Of a DNA stretch of 64,000 nt, positions 28,001 to 37,024 are shown in pieces. The DNA lies in NCBI GenBank assembly GCA_015485495.1, contig WFTL01000132.1:62001-126000 (forward strand), written 5' to 3'. How positions within the stretch are numbered: position 1 is the first letter of the stretch; each line of letters starts with the position of its first letter. Origin of the DNA: Planctomycetaceae bacterium. GTDB taxonomy: Bacteria; Planctomycetota; Planctomycetia; Planctomycetales; Planctomycetaceae. The notes beneath the pieces were generated by a model, which worked only from the letters and a program-made list of their open reading frames with translations, made no database searches and was not told where the DNA came from. Made by a program: the position numbers and the translations under genes.

Positions 28001-31000
28001 ATGATTGACAGGATCATCGACGTCTCACTCAGCAATCGTTTCGTCACCCTGCTGCTGGTTGTGCTCCTGATCGCCACCGGCATGTGGTCGATGACAACAT
28101 TGCCGGTCGATGCCGTTCCCGATCTGACGAATGTCCAGGTTCAGGTACTCACCACTTCCCCTTCTCTCAGTCCCGTTGAAATGGAGCAGTTCATTACGTT
28201 TCCGGTTGAAACGTCGATGAGCGGGATTCCCCGGGTCGCAGAGATTCGCAGTGTGACTCGATTCGGACTCTCCAACGTAACGGTTGTCTTTGAAGAAGGA
28301 ACCGACATCTACTGGGCTCGCCAGCAGGTCAGCGAAAGACTTACCGAAGCCCGTGAACGCATTCCTGACGGTCTGGGCACTCCCCGGATGGGGCCCATCG
28401 CCACCGGGATGGGCGAAATCTATCAGTTTGAAGTACGGGCGGAACCGGGCTACAGCTATGACCTTCAGGAACTGAGGACCATTCTCGACTGGCAGATCGC
28501 CTTTCAGCTCCGCAGCGTGCCCGGAGTTATCGAAGTCAACACATTCGGAGGAGAGCTGAAAACCTATGAAGTTCAGATCGATCCCGATGCACTTCTGAAC
28601 TACAGAATACCGCTGAACCGTGTATTCGAGGCGCTTCGGCAGAACAATGCCAATGCCGGTGGCGGATACATCGTTCACCACGAGGAGCAGCAGATCATCC
28701 GTGCCGAAGGACTTGTGCAGTCACTCGACGATATCGGAAACATCGTTCTGGACAGTCGCGAAGACGGCACACCGATTTACGTCCGGGACATCGGCGCAGT
28801 CCGATTTGCTCCTATGCTGCGGCAGGGCTATGTCACACGTGACGGGCGTGGCGAGGCGGTGGTGGGCATCGTGATGATGCTGATGGGGGAAAACTCACGT
28901 GTGGTCGTGGATCGGGTCAGGAAGAAGGTCGCGGAAATCGAAAAGACGCTGCCCGAAGGTGTGTATATTGACACGTTCTACGACCGTACGGAACTCGTCC
29001 GCCGCGCCATCGACACAGTGGCCGAAAATGTCAGCGGAGGAGCGATTCTCGTCATTGTCATGCTGTTTCTTCTTGTCGGTGATCTCCGCGCCGGGCTGAT
29101 CGTGGCCTCAGCAATTCCACTGTCTGCACTGATCACGTTCATTTCCATGAACTATTTCCGTGTGTCGGCCAATCTGATGAGTCTGGGAGCACTTGACTTC
29201 GGCATCATCGTTGATGGATCTGTCGTGATGGTGGAAAACGCGATTCGGCGCGTATCCCAGGTGAAACGTCGAAACCCTGATCTGAAAAGAGCCGATCTGG
29301 ATGTGTTTCGCGAAGCCGGCCAGGAAGTGGGACGCCCCATTCTTTTTGCAGGCGCAATTGTCATCATCGTCTTCCTGCCGATCCTGTCACTGCGTGGCAT
29401 CGAAGGCAAAATGTTCGGCCCGATGGCTTTTTCGTTCATCTCCGCGCTGGTGGGAGCACTTATTCTGTCGCTGACTGTCATGCCGGTGCTGGCATCGCTG
29501 TTTCTTGCCCGCAGATTCGATGAGAAAGATGCGCTGCTTGTACGATGGTTCAGGCGCGGTTACGAACCCGTGCTGCAGTTTGCCATTGCCCGCCCCGTTC
29601 CCGTATTTCTGAGCGCTGCCGGTGCATTCACGGCAGGTGTTCTGATTGCCATGAACTTTGGAGCGGAGTTCGTCCCCCGGCTCGACGAAGGAGACATGGC
29701 TGTTCAGGCGATCCGACTTCCGAGCATATCGCTCGAACGGTCGATCGAGATGACGACCGCTATCGAAAAAACGCTGATGGACGAGTTTCCAGAAGAAGTC
29801 GAGTCCGTCATTTCCAAGACCGGGCGTCCCGAAATCGCGACAGACCCCATGGGAATCGAGTCCAGCGATATTTTTGTCATCCTGAAACCGAAAGACAGAT
29901 GGCGATTCGGGAGTAAAGACGATCTGGTGGATGCCATGAAACGCTCCCTGGAAAGCCGGATCCCGGCCAACAACTTCAGTTTTACGCAGCCCATTGAGCT
30001 TCGCGTGCAGGAACTCATCGCCGGAGTTCGTCTGGATATCGGTATCAGTCTGTACGGAGATGACCTGGAGACATTGAAAGAAATCGGCAACAGGATTGCC
30101 GCTGTCGTCTCCCAGGTGCCCGGTGCTGCTGACGTGCAGGCTGAACAAACCGGAGGACTGCCATATATTCAGATGCGCATTCGTCGCAGTCAGATCGCGC
30201 GATACGGAATCAATGCTTCCGATGTTCTCGATGCCGTCGCAGTCATCGGTGGCAAGGAAGTCGGACAGATCTTCGAGGGACAGAGGCGATTCCCGCTTCA
30301 GGTTCGCCTGGGACCGAAATGGCGCAGGAGCGTCGAGACCCTGAAGCGGCTCCGAGTTTCCGATCCGGCAGGCCGCCAGATTCCTCTGGAACAGCTGGTT
30401 GACATAGAAATCGCTCCCGGTGTCGCACAGATCAGCCGCGACGAGATCCGCCGGCGATTTCTGGTGCAGGTGAATGTTCGCGGTCGCGATCTGGCGGGTT
30501 TTGTGGCCGATGCCCGAAAGGCCGTCGAGGAGCAGATCGAACTGCCGCCGAATTACAGGATTGCCTGGGGGGGGCAGTTCAGGAATCTGCAGGACGCAGC
30601 CGGACGTCTCGCAGTTGCCGTGCCGCTGGCCTTGTTTCTGATTGCATCACTTCTGTACATCACGTTTAATTCCGGAAGGCTGGCACTGCTGATCTTTCTG
30701 AATGTGCCCATCGCCACGACCGGAGGTATCCTGGCATTGTGGCTTCGGGGAATGCCTTTCTCGATCTCAGCAGGTGTCGGCTTCATCGCTCTGTTCGGCA
30801 TCGCGGTGATGAACGGCGTTGTGCTGATTGATCATATCCGGCATCTGCGGCATCAGGGGATGAACGTTCGCGATGCTGTGCATCGGGGAGCGATGGATCG
30901 CCTGCGTCCGGTGCTGATGACGGGGACAACGGATGCCCTCGGCTTCATCCCGATGGCTCTTTCCACAAGTTCGGGAGCGGAAGTCCAGCGCCCTCTGGCC

Positions 31001-31120
31001 ACCGTTGTCATCGGCGGTGTCATCACGTCCAGCCTGCTCACACTGGTTGTTCTGCCGGCCGTCTACCACTGGTTCGAACCCCGGCGCGAGGAATCTGATC
31101 CGGGGCGTACTCCAGGGTAA
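28001..31120 (+). CDS. heavy-metal efflux RND pump (CusA/CzcA family)
   Basis: A 1039-residue inner-membrane proton-driven exporter of metal ions such as Cu, Ag, Zn, Co or Cd. It has the CusA/CzcA hallmarks: N-terminal MIDRIIDVSLSNRFVTLLLV, TLPVDAVPDLTNVQVQVLT, a first periplasmic porter region, SLGALDFGIIVDGSVVMVENAIRR in TM4 (proton-relay acidic residue), and a symmetrical second half ending in GALDA-like TDALGFIPMALSTSSGAEVQRPLATVVIGG. Length is normal. Family membership does not fix the metal. It is co-transcribed with the adaptor. An eight-G run at 30567-30574 lies within a conserved WGG codon block. Confidence 0.94.
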   Translation: MIDRIIDVSLSNRFVTLLLVVLLIATGMWSMTTLPVDAVPDLTNVQVQVLTTSPSLSPVEMEQFITFPVETSMSGIPRVAEIRSVTRFGLSNVTVVFEEGTDIYWARQQVSERLTEARERIPDGLGTPRMGPIATGMGEIYQFEVRAEPGYSYDLQELRTILDWQIAFQLRSVPGVIEVNTFGGELKTYEVQIDPDALLNYRIPLNRVFEALRQNNANAGGGYIVHHEEQQIIRAEGLVQSLDDIGNIVLDSREDGTPIYVRDIGAVRFAPMLRQGYVTRDGRGEAVVGIVMMLMGENSRVVVDRVRKKVAEIEKTLPEGVYIDTFYDRTELVRRAIDTVAENVSGGAILVIVMLFLLVGDLRAGLIVASAIPLSALITFISMNYFRVSANLMSLGALDFGIIVDGSVVMVENAIRRVSQVKRRNPDLKRADLDVFREAGQEVGRPILFAGAIVIIVFLPILSLRGIEGKMFGPMAFSFISALVGALILSLTVMPVLASLFLARRFDEKDALLVRWFRRGYEPVLQFAIARPVPVFLSAAGAFTAGVLIAMNFGAEFVPRLDEGDMAVQAIRLPSISLERSIEMTTAIEKTLMDEFPEEVESVISKTGRPEIATDPMGIESSDIFVILKPKDRWRFGSKDDLVDAMKRSLESRIPANNFSFTQPIELRVQELIAGVRLDIGISLYGDDLETLKEIGNRIAAVVSQVPGAADVQAEQTGGLPYIQMRIRRSQIARYGINASDVLDAVAVIGGKEVGQIFEGQRRFPLQVRLGPKWRRSVETLKRLRVSDPAGRQIPLEQLVDIEIAPGVAQISRDEIRRRFLVQVNVRGRDLAGFVADARKAVEEQIELPPNYRIAWGGQFRNLQDAAGRLAVAVPLALFLIASLLYITFNSGRLALLIFLNVPIATTGGILALWLRGMPFSISAGVGFIALFGIAVMNGVVLIDHIRHLRHQGMNVRDAVHRGAMDRLRPVLMTGTTDALGFIPMALSTSSGAEVQRPLATVVIGGVITSSLLTLVVLPAVYHWFEPRREESDPGRTPG

Positions 31121-31165
31121 CTGAGACAGAACAGGCGTCACCAGGGATTGTGTGAACAGAGGCTT

Positions 31166-31187
31166 CCGAAAAAGGGCCTTTCGGTTT
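31166..31187 (+). terminator. weak hairpin after the RND pump gene
   Basis: CCGAAA and TTTCGG form a 6-base stem around a 7-base loop, followed by TTT. It lies 45 bases after the pump stop codon and may end the operon transcript. The stem is short. Confidence 0.3.
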
Positions 31188-31198
31188 CCAGGTTGGCA

Positions 31199-31291
31199 TG
31201 CTCCCCAAAAACTGGTCCAGGTGCTATGAGAGTCTCAACGGCCCGGTCAGGCAGGGAGACTGTCATGAAACGGAAATGACACACGCCAGAA
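31199..31291 (+). mobile_element. remnant of an IS3-family insertion sequence left end
   Basis: The segment starts TGCTCCCCAAAAACTGGTCC, which resembles IS3-family terminal repeats. After about 65 bases comes ATGAAACGGAAATGACACAC (31265 onwards), encoding MKRK-stop-HTPE. IS3-family OrfA proteins commonly begin MKRKRHTPEQ, so one CGA to TGA change would have broken the frame, and homology is lost right after HTPE. No right end or transposase body is seen. I recognise this from memory of the family; no database search was run. Confidence 0.6.
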
Positions 31292-31504
31292 CACCACCGG
31301 GTCGCACCGAACAGACGAAACGGAAAGGCGTGCTGCGGTCGGACTCGTCAGCAACAACGCTGCCGGAAACCGGATTCCAGATCAATGCCGGGCAGACGGC
31401 CGTCGTGTCCAGACATGGGCCGGAAGGGAACCGGACAGACCGGAGCCGCAGAAATGTGAATTCACTGAAACGCTGCACAGCGAGCACAGGAAAGCACTGC
31501 GCGC

Positions 31505-31546
31505 AAAAGGAAGCCCCACGGTCGCGCCGTCCGCTTCCGTGGGGTT
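31505..31546 (-). terminator. rho-independent terminator of the initiator-like tRNA
   Basis: On the minus strand, AACCCCACGG and CCGTGGGGCTT form a strong stem around a GC-rich loop, followed by CCTTTT. It begins a few bases after the tRNA 3' end, as expected for a transcribed tRNA gene. Confidence 0.7.
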
Positions 31547-31550
31547 CAGG

Positions 31551-31624
31551 TGGCGGGAGCCGGATTTGAACCGACGACATCGAAGTAATGAACCTCGCAA
31601 GCTGCCAGGCTGCTCCACCCCGTG
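31551..31624 (-). tRNA. initiator-like tRNA-Met (CAU) with atypical features
   Basis: A 74-base cloverleaf on the minus strand. The D arm (GGAGCAGCCTGGCAGCTTGC) and T arm (GTCGG-TTCAAAT-CCGGC) closely match bacterial initiator tRNA, and position 1 is C, unpaired with C72. The anticodon loop is TTCATTA, giving CAU. It departs from normal initiators: the three G-C pairs of the anticodon stem are missing (CGAGG/CTTCG), position 37 is T in place of A, and positions 2 and 71 form A-C. A strong terminator follows, so it may be expressed. It could be a divergent second initiator or a decaying copy. Confidence 0.75.
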
Positions 31625-31749
31625 ACATGGTTTCCGACCGGCTCTTCGAATCCACCGGATTCTCTGACACCAGCCCGTTCCGAAATCGCTGTTTGTCGGC
31701 AGTTCCGTTGGACGGGAGTTCTTCTCACAAATTATTCGGAGTTTTCTCG

Positions 31750-32805
31750 ATGCAACGTGAATCCGCATGTCTCGCTGTCACAGTCGTCGCCGTAGCTGCT
31801 GTTGCGAGCCTGTCTCGTTCGGGAACGGCACAGATCACGACGCCAGAACAGCACATTGCAGGTCCGCCGGACCGACGGGCGGATGTGAACGTGACCGAGT
31901 ACCCCAACATGGAGCCGGCGATCGACGCCCTGCCGGATGAAGCTGCGCGGCTGGAGTGTTCCTGGGATGCCCTGCCGCCGCCGGGCGGACATCTCCAGGG
32001 CATCCAGATGCGGTGGGACGCCGGCCGCCAGGAACACCTGGTCTTTCTGTCTCACGATTCATTCGATCAGGCATACGTGGTCGTCGCCGCTTTCCCGGAA
32101 TCGCTCGATCGTCCCGGACACGTCGTACACGTTCATCGATTTCCCCGCGGTCCGCTGCGCCATGCCGGCGGCATCCAGCTTGCCGGACCCCTGCTGGCGG
32201 TGGGCCTGGAAGACAACCGGCGGCGCGATGCATCGGAAATCCGGTTCTGCGATACGGGCAACCCCGCAGACTGGAAGCCGCTGCCGCATCTGACGATCCA
32301 TCGCCGGGGTGAACGGGAAGACTGCACAGCCGGAGCGGTCGCCGTGATTTCCGACAACGGGCGTCTTCTGGCCGCCGTCGCCAACTGGGACAGCCGGGCC
32401 ATCGATTTCTACCGAAGCAGCCCCGGCCGGTCGATCCGCGAGGCGGCCTGCCGGATGCGGTGGCTGAGCCGCTGGCGGGCCGACCAGGCGGACCGGGCCG
32501 GATGGACGCCCGACGACCGCTGCGGATCCTGGCAGGCCATCAATTTCGTCCGGGACGGCCGGGGACACCTGTATCTGTTCGGATTCCGCCGGGATACGGG
32601 AACCGATACCGTCGACGTGTTCCAGGTCGATCCGACCGCCGCTGCCGGCCGACAGCTCAGAAAAACGGCATCCCGATCGTTTCACCTGCCGGCAGAATGC
32701 CACTTCCTGTTCGGCGGCGGCGTGAGTGTCCAGGACGGCAGACTGTGGCTGCTGGGAACCAGCCGCCGCTTCGCACCGTACGCAACGATCGCTCTGATTC
32801 GCTGA
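31750..32805 (+). CDS. secreted protein of unknown function
   Basis: A 351-residue protein. The ATG at 31750 is followed by a signal peptide (MQRESACLAVTVVAVAAVASLS, ending near GTAQ). The body has repeated short blade-like stretches (HLVFLSHDSFDQAYVVVAAF, GPLLAVGLED, GAVAVISDNGRLLAAVANWD, GHLYLFGFRRD, GRLWLLGTSRR), which suggests a beta-propeller of about six blades. No catalytic motif is evident. The ORF track extends it back to 31588, but that part overlaps the minus-strand tRNA and is rejected. The downstream queD gene converges on it. Confidence 0.7.
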   Translation: MQRESACLAVTVVAVAAVASLSRSGTAQITTPEQHIAGPPDRRADVNVTEYPNMEPAIDALPDEAARLECSWDALPPPGGHLQGIQMRWDAGRQEHLVFLSHDSFDQAYVVVAAFPESLDRPGHVVHVHRFPRGPLRHAGGIQLAGPLLAVGLEDNRRRDASEIRFCDTGNPADWKPLPHLTIHRRGEREDCTAGAVAVISDNGRLLAAVANWDSRAIDFYRSSPGRSIREAACRMRWLSRWRADQADRAGWTPDDRCGSWQAINFVRDGRGHLYLFGFRRDTGTDTVDVFQVDPTAAAGRQLRKTASRSFHLPAECHFLFGGGVSVQDGRLWLLGTSRRFAPYATIALIR

Positions 32806-32889
32806 CGGGCAGATCCGCAGGCGCCACCGGAGCGTCCCGTCTTTGTCCTGCCGGCCCGTCCATATACGACACCGCAGCGGAAGGCTTTT

Positions 32890-33429
32890 TCAGCCGCGTT
32901 TCGTTTCGGAAGAACGGGCATCGGCGGCGGGACGACGGCGGTACCAGGCCCACTGACCGAAGTTTTCTTCGACACCGACTTTCAGTTCGGCCACCTGAGG
33001 ATGCCCGGTCAGTTCCAGGGCGTCGATGAGCCGGCCGGCGATCCATTCGGCCAGCCGTTCCGCCGTCGTGTTGGCCACCGGCAGAATGCGGCAGTCGTCC
33101 TGCGGGAACACCCAGCGGCGATCGTGAAACCGGACTGTCACTTCGGACGCCTGATCGTCCGTCTGCACACGGATGTCGGGGTGACGATCCGGCAGCAGCA
33201 TGTGGTGGTCCAGTTCCTGTACGATGCGCTCGGCGGCATCGCGGATGGCCAGAAAATCGAACACGTAGTGGTTTTCGTCGAGATCGCCGGCGATGACGAC
33301 ATCGACCCGCCAGTTGTGTCCATGCAGCCGTTCACACACGCCGCCGCCCAGTGTGATGAAATGAGCGGCACTGAAAACAAGACTGTCTTTGGTGACTCGT
33401 GCTTCAAAGGCGGGCGACACGAAAAGCAT
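32890..33429 (-). CDS. queD: 6-carboxy-tetrahydropterin synthase (QueD/PTPS family)
   Basis: A 179-residue zinc enzyme of the 6-pyruvoyl-tetrahydropterin synthase family. QueD converts dihydroneopterin triphosphate to carboxy-tetrahydropterin in queuosine (7-deazaguanine) synthesis. Zinc ligands are His23 (FSAAHFI), His36 and His38 in ERLHGHNW; the catalytic cysteine is Cys32 (GVCERLHGH). The C-terminal VGVEENFGQWAWY carries the pterin-anchoring glutamate. ATG 33429 is chosen by family length; the longer ORF adds 27 residues. No other queuosine genes are adjacent, so a pterin role other than queuosine is possible. Confidence 0.85.
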   Translation of the reverse strand: MLFVSPAFEARVTKDSLVFSAAHFITLGGGVCERLHGHNWRVDVVIAGDLDENHYVFDFLAIRDAAERIVQELDHHMLLPDRHPDIRVQTDDQASEVTVRFHDRRWVFPQDDCRILPVANTTAERLAEWIAGRLIDALELTGHPQVAELKVGVEENFGQWAWYRRRPAADARSSETKRG

Positions 33430-33630
33430 TCCGCAAAAGGCCGATATCAGAACCGCCCGCGGCAGCGGGCAGGGGACCGCGTTTATCGCAGCGTTTCCGG
33501 CGCGCGTCAACGATCTTCACAGGCCCTTCACAGGGAACCGCCGGGATCGCGGTGGCCGGCAGCAGGAAAGCCGCCTATGCTGCGTGCAGATCACTGACCG
33601 TTCTGATGCGCGCTGAAGGGACATCACACC

Positions 33631-34650
33631 GTGGCCGGCCGACCGGGACCTGTGTTCGCTGTTGTGTCCGCCGTTCTGTGGCTCGGGCCGCTGACTGCGG
33701 CTGCCGACGATGTCGATGCGGCGGTGCGCCGCGGGCTGGACTATCTGGTCGGACAGCAGAACCGGCAGGGATTCTGGGTGGCCCGCAACGGTCAGTATCG
33801 CGTGGCCATGACGGCTCTGGCCGGAACCGCTCTGCTGGCAGAAGGATCCACGGCCACCACCGGGCGCTACGCCCGCAGCATCAGCAGCGCGACGGACTAT
33901 TTGCTGTCGCTGAGTCGTCCCAACGGGCTGATCGGATACCGCGATGATCACCAGTACACCTACGGGCACGGGTATTCCATGGTGTTTCTCAGCCAGGTGT
34001 ACGGCGAAGAAGAAGACCTGAATCGGCGCGAACAGATTCGGGATGTCCTGACACGGGCCGTGCAGTTTTCCGCGGATGCCCAGACGGATCGGGGCGGCTG
34101 GGGTTATGTGTCGGCCCGGGAAGGCAACAATTTCGACGAAGGATCCACGTGCATCACGCAGGTTCAGGGGCTGCGCGCCTGCCGCAACGCGGGCATTCCC
34201 GTGTCGGTGGAAATCATCACCCGGGCCCGGCAGTACATCGAAGCCTGTACGACATCGCGGGGAGGCGTGCAGTACAGCATCAAAGGCGGCGGAGAACGTC
34301 CGGCCATCACGGCGGCCGCTCTGGCCGCCATGTTCAACGCAGGGGAGTACGACAGCGAACTGACCCGCCGCATGCGGGATTTCTGCAGCAACAACATCTG
34401 GCCGCGGCGGTCCGTGGCCGCCCGGTCGTCATTCTGGCACTACACCCATTTCTATTACGCTCAGGTGCTGTACCGCGAAGGCGGAGACCGCTGGGAAAAG
34501 TACCGCCGGGAACTGAATGAGGAGCTGGTCAGCCGGATTCAGCCGGGCGGGTACTGGGCGGACCCGGATATCGGCGACGTGTACGCCACATCCGTCAACT
34601 GCATCATCCTGCAGCTCGAAAAGGGGTTTCTCCCCATCTACCAGCGCTGA
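33631..34650 (+). CDS. secreted prenyltransferase/squalene-cyclase-repeat protein
   Basis: A 339-residue exported protein. A signal peptide (about 1-25, ending TAAADD) is followed by several alpha/alpha-toroid repeats of the prenyltransferase and squalene oxidase type (GLDYLVGQQNRQGFWVARNG, YRVAMTALAGTALL, GGWGYVSAREGNNFDEGS, ITQVQGLRACRNAG, TAAALAAMFNAGEY). Known cyclases have catalytic Asp-rich motifs that are not obvious here. Such secreted toroids are common in planctomycetes, with unknown, possibly protein- or glycan-binding roles. The GTG start at 33631 has AAGGG about 10 bases upstream. queD is divergent, 201 bases away. Confidence 0.82.
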   Translation: MAGRPGPVFAVVSAVLWLGPLTAAADDVDAAVRRGLDYLVGQQNRQGFWVARNGQYRVAMTALAGTALLAEGSTATTGRYARSISSATDYLLSLSRPNGLIGYRDDHQYTYGHGYSMVFLSQVYGEEEDLNRREQIRDVLTRAVQFSADAQTDRGGWGYVSAREGNNFDEGSTCITQVQGLRACRNAGIPVSVEIITRARQYIEACTTSRGGVQYSIKGGGERPAITAAALAAMFNAGEYDSELTRRMRDFCSNNIWPRRSVAARSSFWHYTHFYYAQVLYREGGDRWEKYRRELNEELVSRIQPGGYWADPDIGDVYATSVNCIILQLEKGFLPIYQR

Positions 34651-34819
34651 ACGGCGGCCAGCCTCCCACCCGGCGTTGCTCTCAGGACACTTTCCGCGTC
34701 ACGGGATTCAGCGAACCCGATTCCGGAAACATGTGCATCGGATGCTGTTCGCCGTTATGGTCGGCGCATCGTCCTGGCCCTGTTTGTACACGTTTTCCTG
34801 TCTGGAAAGGGATCCGTTC

Positions 34820-37024
34820 GTGCGCTGCATCTCTCGTTTCCGGTCCGGTCTGATTGGACTGACGGTTCTTCTGTGTTTCTGGTCAGCCGCTTCGGCCGAA
34901 CCGCTTCCCGGTTCCGGTGCTGACAGCGGAAAGATCGTTGTGTACCGCGACACCTGGGGCGTGCCCCACATTTACGCCTCCACTGTCGAAGGCGGCATGT
35001 TCGCCATGGGCTGGGCGCAGGCGCAGGATCGCCCGGTTCAGCTTCTGCGGAATCTGGCCCGGGGGATGGGGGAAATCAGCCGGGCGGACGGAGAATCGGG
35101 GATCGAGTCCGATATCGTGGCGAAGACATTTCGTCTGTACGAATCGTCCCAGGAACGCCTGAATCGCCTCGACAGAGACGCGCTGGCCCGTACGGAAGCC
35201 TTCGTGAACGGCATCAACGCCTGGTACGCCGCTCACCCGGAAGACGTGCCCGACTGGTGGGGCGACCGCGAAGTGAACGTGGCCATGATTGTTGCGTTCG
35301 GCCGTCTGTTCCTGCACGGCTGGTCGATCGATGACGGATTCGGGGATCTGAAACGCGGCGGCATCGAACCGGGAGTCGATGAAACGCCTCGGGCGTCCAA
35401 CCAGTGGGCCATCGCGCCGTCCCGCACGGCCGACGGGCATGCCATTTTGTACATCGATCCGCATCTGTCCTGGTTCGGTCCGTCGCGATTCTGGGAATTC
35501 CGAATTCATGCGGGCGATCTGCATGGCAGCGGCTTCACACTGGCCGGTCAGAATTTCATTGGTCTGGGACACAATGAGAATCTTGCCTGGGCCATGACGA
35601 CCGGTGGCCCGGACACGGCCGACATTTATGAACTGACTCTGAATCCGGACAATCCGCTGCAGTATCGCTACGACGACGAATGGCGCACGCTGTCTCAGCG
35701 GGAAATCGTCATTCACGTTCGCGGCCGGGACGAACCGATTCGTCAGGCCGTCTATGAATCGCACCACGGCCCGATCGTGGCTCTGCGCAACGGCAAAGCG
35801 TACGCGCACCGCATGGCGTATGCCGATCAGGTGGAAGGCGTGGAAGCCTGGAACCATCTGAATTTCGCCAAAGACTACACGGGAGCCGTGGATGCGATGG
35901 CGACGCTGCAGGTGTTTCCTCAGAACGTCATGGTGGCCGACACATCCGGCAACATCTACTACCAGCGGACCGGACGGGTTCCCCGCCGGCCGGAAGGATA
36001 CGATTTTTCCCGTCCGGTAGACGGATCCACATCGAAAACCGAGTGGCTGGGATTCCACCCGTCCAGCGATCACCCGCAGATTCTGAATCCACCCACCGGC
36101 TACATGCAGAACTGCAACATTTCCCCCGACCGCATGCTTCCGAACTGCCCGCTGCGGGCGGACGATTTTCCGGCTTATCTGTTCACCGACCGCGGGTACG
36201 GATCTCAGAAAGGCGGGTGGCTCAATCAGCGCGGATCCCGGGCGCTGGAACTGCTGGCCTCCGACGATTCCGTCACCATCGACAAAGCCCTCGAATGGGC
36301 CGTGGATGTTCAGCCGTACGGCGCCGACCGCTGGATGACCGTCCTGAAGATCGCGCATGAACAGTTCGGAGACAGCTTCCGAAATGATGCCGGCTACCAG
36401 GCCGCCATCCGGGACCTGCTCGCCTGGGACTGCCGTCTCACGCGCGATTCCACCGCTGCCCTGAAGTACGTCTACTGGAGACAGCAGCTCGAAATGGACT
36501 ACGGCCGCGACGTTGTGGATGAGGCCGATGCCGTCATCACCGACCTGCAGCGGGCCGTTGGCGCTCCTCCACAGCCGCTCGATTTCGACGAAAGCCAGCT
36601 CCAGGCGGCCCTGTCGTCTCTGTCCGGTGCCATGGCCCGTCTGAAGAAGCACTGGGGTTCCTGGGATGTCCCGTACGGACGCAAATTTCGCGTGGGACGC
36701 GACGATCAGTCCTGGCCGGTGGGCGGTGGCGGCGACTTCGGCACACGGACACTGCGCAGCATGAGTTATGAGAAGGAACGGGAAGATCACACACGATGGG
36801 GCCGTGGCGGTCAGACGTCGACTCAGATCGTGGTCCTGTCCCGGCCGGTGCAGAGCTGGACATTTGTGCCGATCGGTCAGAGCGACCGGGCGGATTCCCC
36901 CCATTACCGTGATCAGGCCGAACAACTGTTCAGCCCCCGTCAGCTCAAACCGACGTGGTGGCTGCCGCAGGATCTGGCCGGACACATCGAAACCCGCACG
37001 GTCCTGGACGTCCCGGAGAAGTAA
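34820..37024 (+). CDS. penicillin acylase family N-terminal-nucleophile hydrolase
   Basis: A 734-residue exported Ntn-hydrolase. After a signal peptide (to about residue 26, SAASAEP) comes the small alpha-chain region (VYRDTWGVPHIYASTVEGGMFAMGWAQAQDR). The autocatalytic nucleophile is Ser193 in ASNQWAIAPSR, which becomes the N-terminus of the beta chain after self-cleavage. The beta chain has DPHLSWFGPSRFWEF, GLGHNENLAWAMT and YESHHGPIVAL, as in aculeacin/N-acyl-homoserine-lactone acylases. These enzymes split amide bonds of acylated amines. The GTG start at 34820 has AAAGGG at 8 bases; the ORF track begins 101 codons earlier inside the preceding gene. Confidence 0.88.
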   Translation: MRCISRFRSGLIGLTVLLCFWSAASAEPLPGSGADSGKIVVYRDTWGVPHIYASTVEGGMFAMGWAQAQDRPVQLLRNLARGMGEISRADGESGIESDIVAKTFRLYESSQERLNRLDRDALARTEAFVNGINAWYAAHPEDVPDWWGDREVNVAMIVAFGRLFLHGWSIDDGFGDLKRGGIEPGVDETPRASNQWAIAPSRTADGHAILYIDPHLSWFGPSRFWEFRIHAGDLHGSGFTLAGQNFIGLGHNENLAWAMTTGGPDTADIYELTLNPDNPLQYRYDDEWRTLSQREIVIHVRGRDEPIRQAVYESHHGPIVALRNGKAYAHRMAYADQVEGVEAWNHLNFAKDYTGAVDAMATLQVFPQNVMVADTSGNIYYQRTGRVPRRPEGYDFSRPVDGSTSKTEWLGFHPSSDHPQILNPPTGYMQNCNISPDRMLPNCPLRADDFPAYLFTDRGYGSQKGGWLNQRGSRALELLASDDSVTIDKALEWAVDVQPYGADRWMTVLKIAHEQFGDSFRNDAGYQAAIRDLLAWDCRLTRDSTAALKYVYWRQQLEMDYGRDVVDEADAVITDLQRAVGAPPQPLDFDESQLQAALSSLSGAMARLKKHWGSWDVPYGRKFRVGRDDQSWPVGGGGDFGTRTLRSMSYEKEREDHTRWGRGGQTSTQIVVLSRPVQSWTFVPIGQSDRADSPHYRDQAEQLFSPRQLKPTWWLPQDLAGHIETRTVLDVPEK

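Larger units (their letters stand above)
31121..31749. other. intergenic region with IS scar, tRNA and terminators
   Basis: A 629-base gap between the RND pump and a secreted-protein gene. It holds a weak plus-strand hairpin, the remnant of an IS3-family left end, a minus-strand terminator and an initiator-like tRNA, each listed separately. The stretch between about 31292 and 31504 shows nothing recognisable. Confidence 0.6.

Noticed and set aside
30567-30574. Run of eight G in the RND pump gene as a phase-variation tract
   Set aside because: It falls in conserved Trp-Gly-Gly codons of the family, which explains it; one tract alone does not support phase variation.
31588-31749. N-terminal extension of the secreted protein at 31750
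   Set aside because: It overlaps the minus-strand tRNA, and a clear signal peptide begins at 31750.
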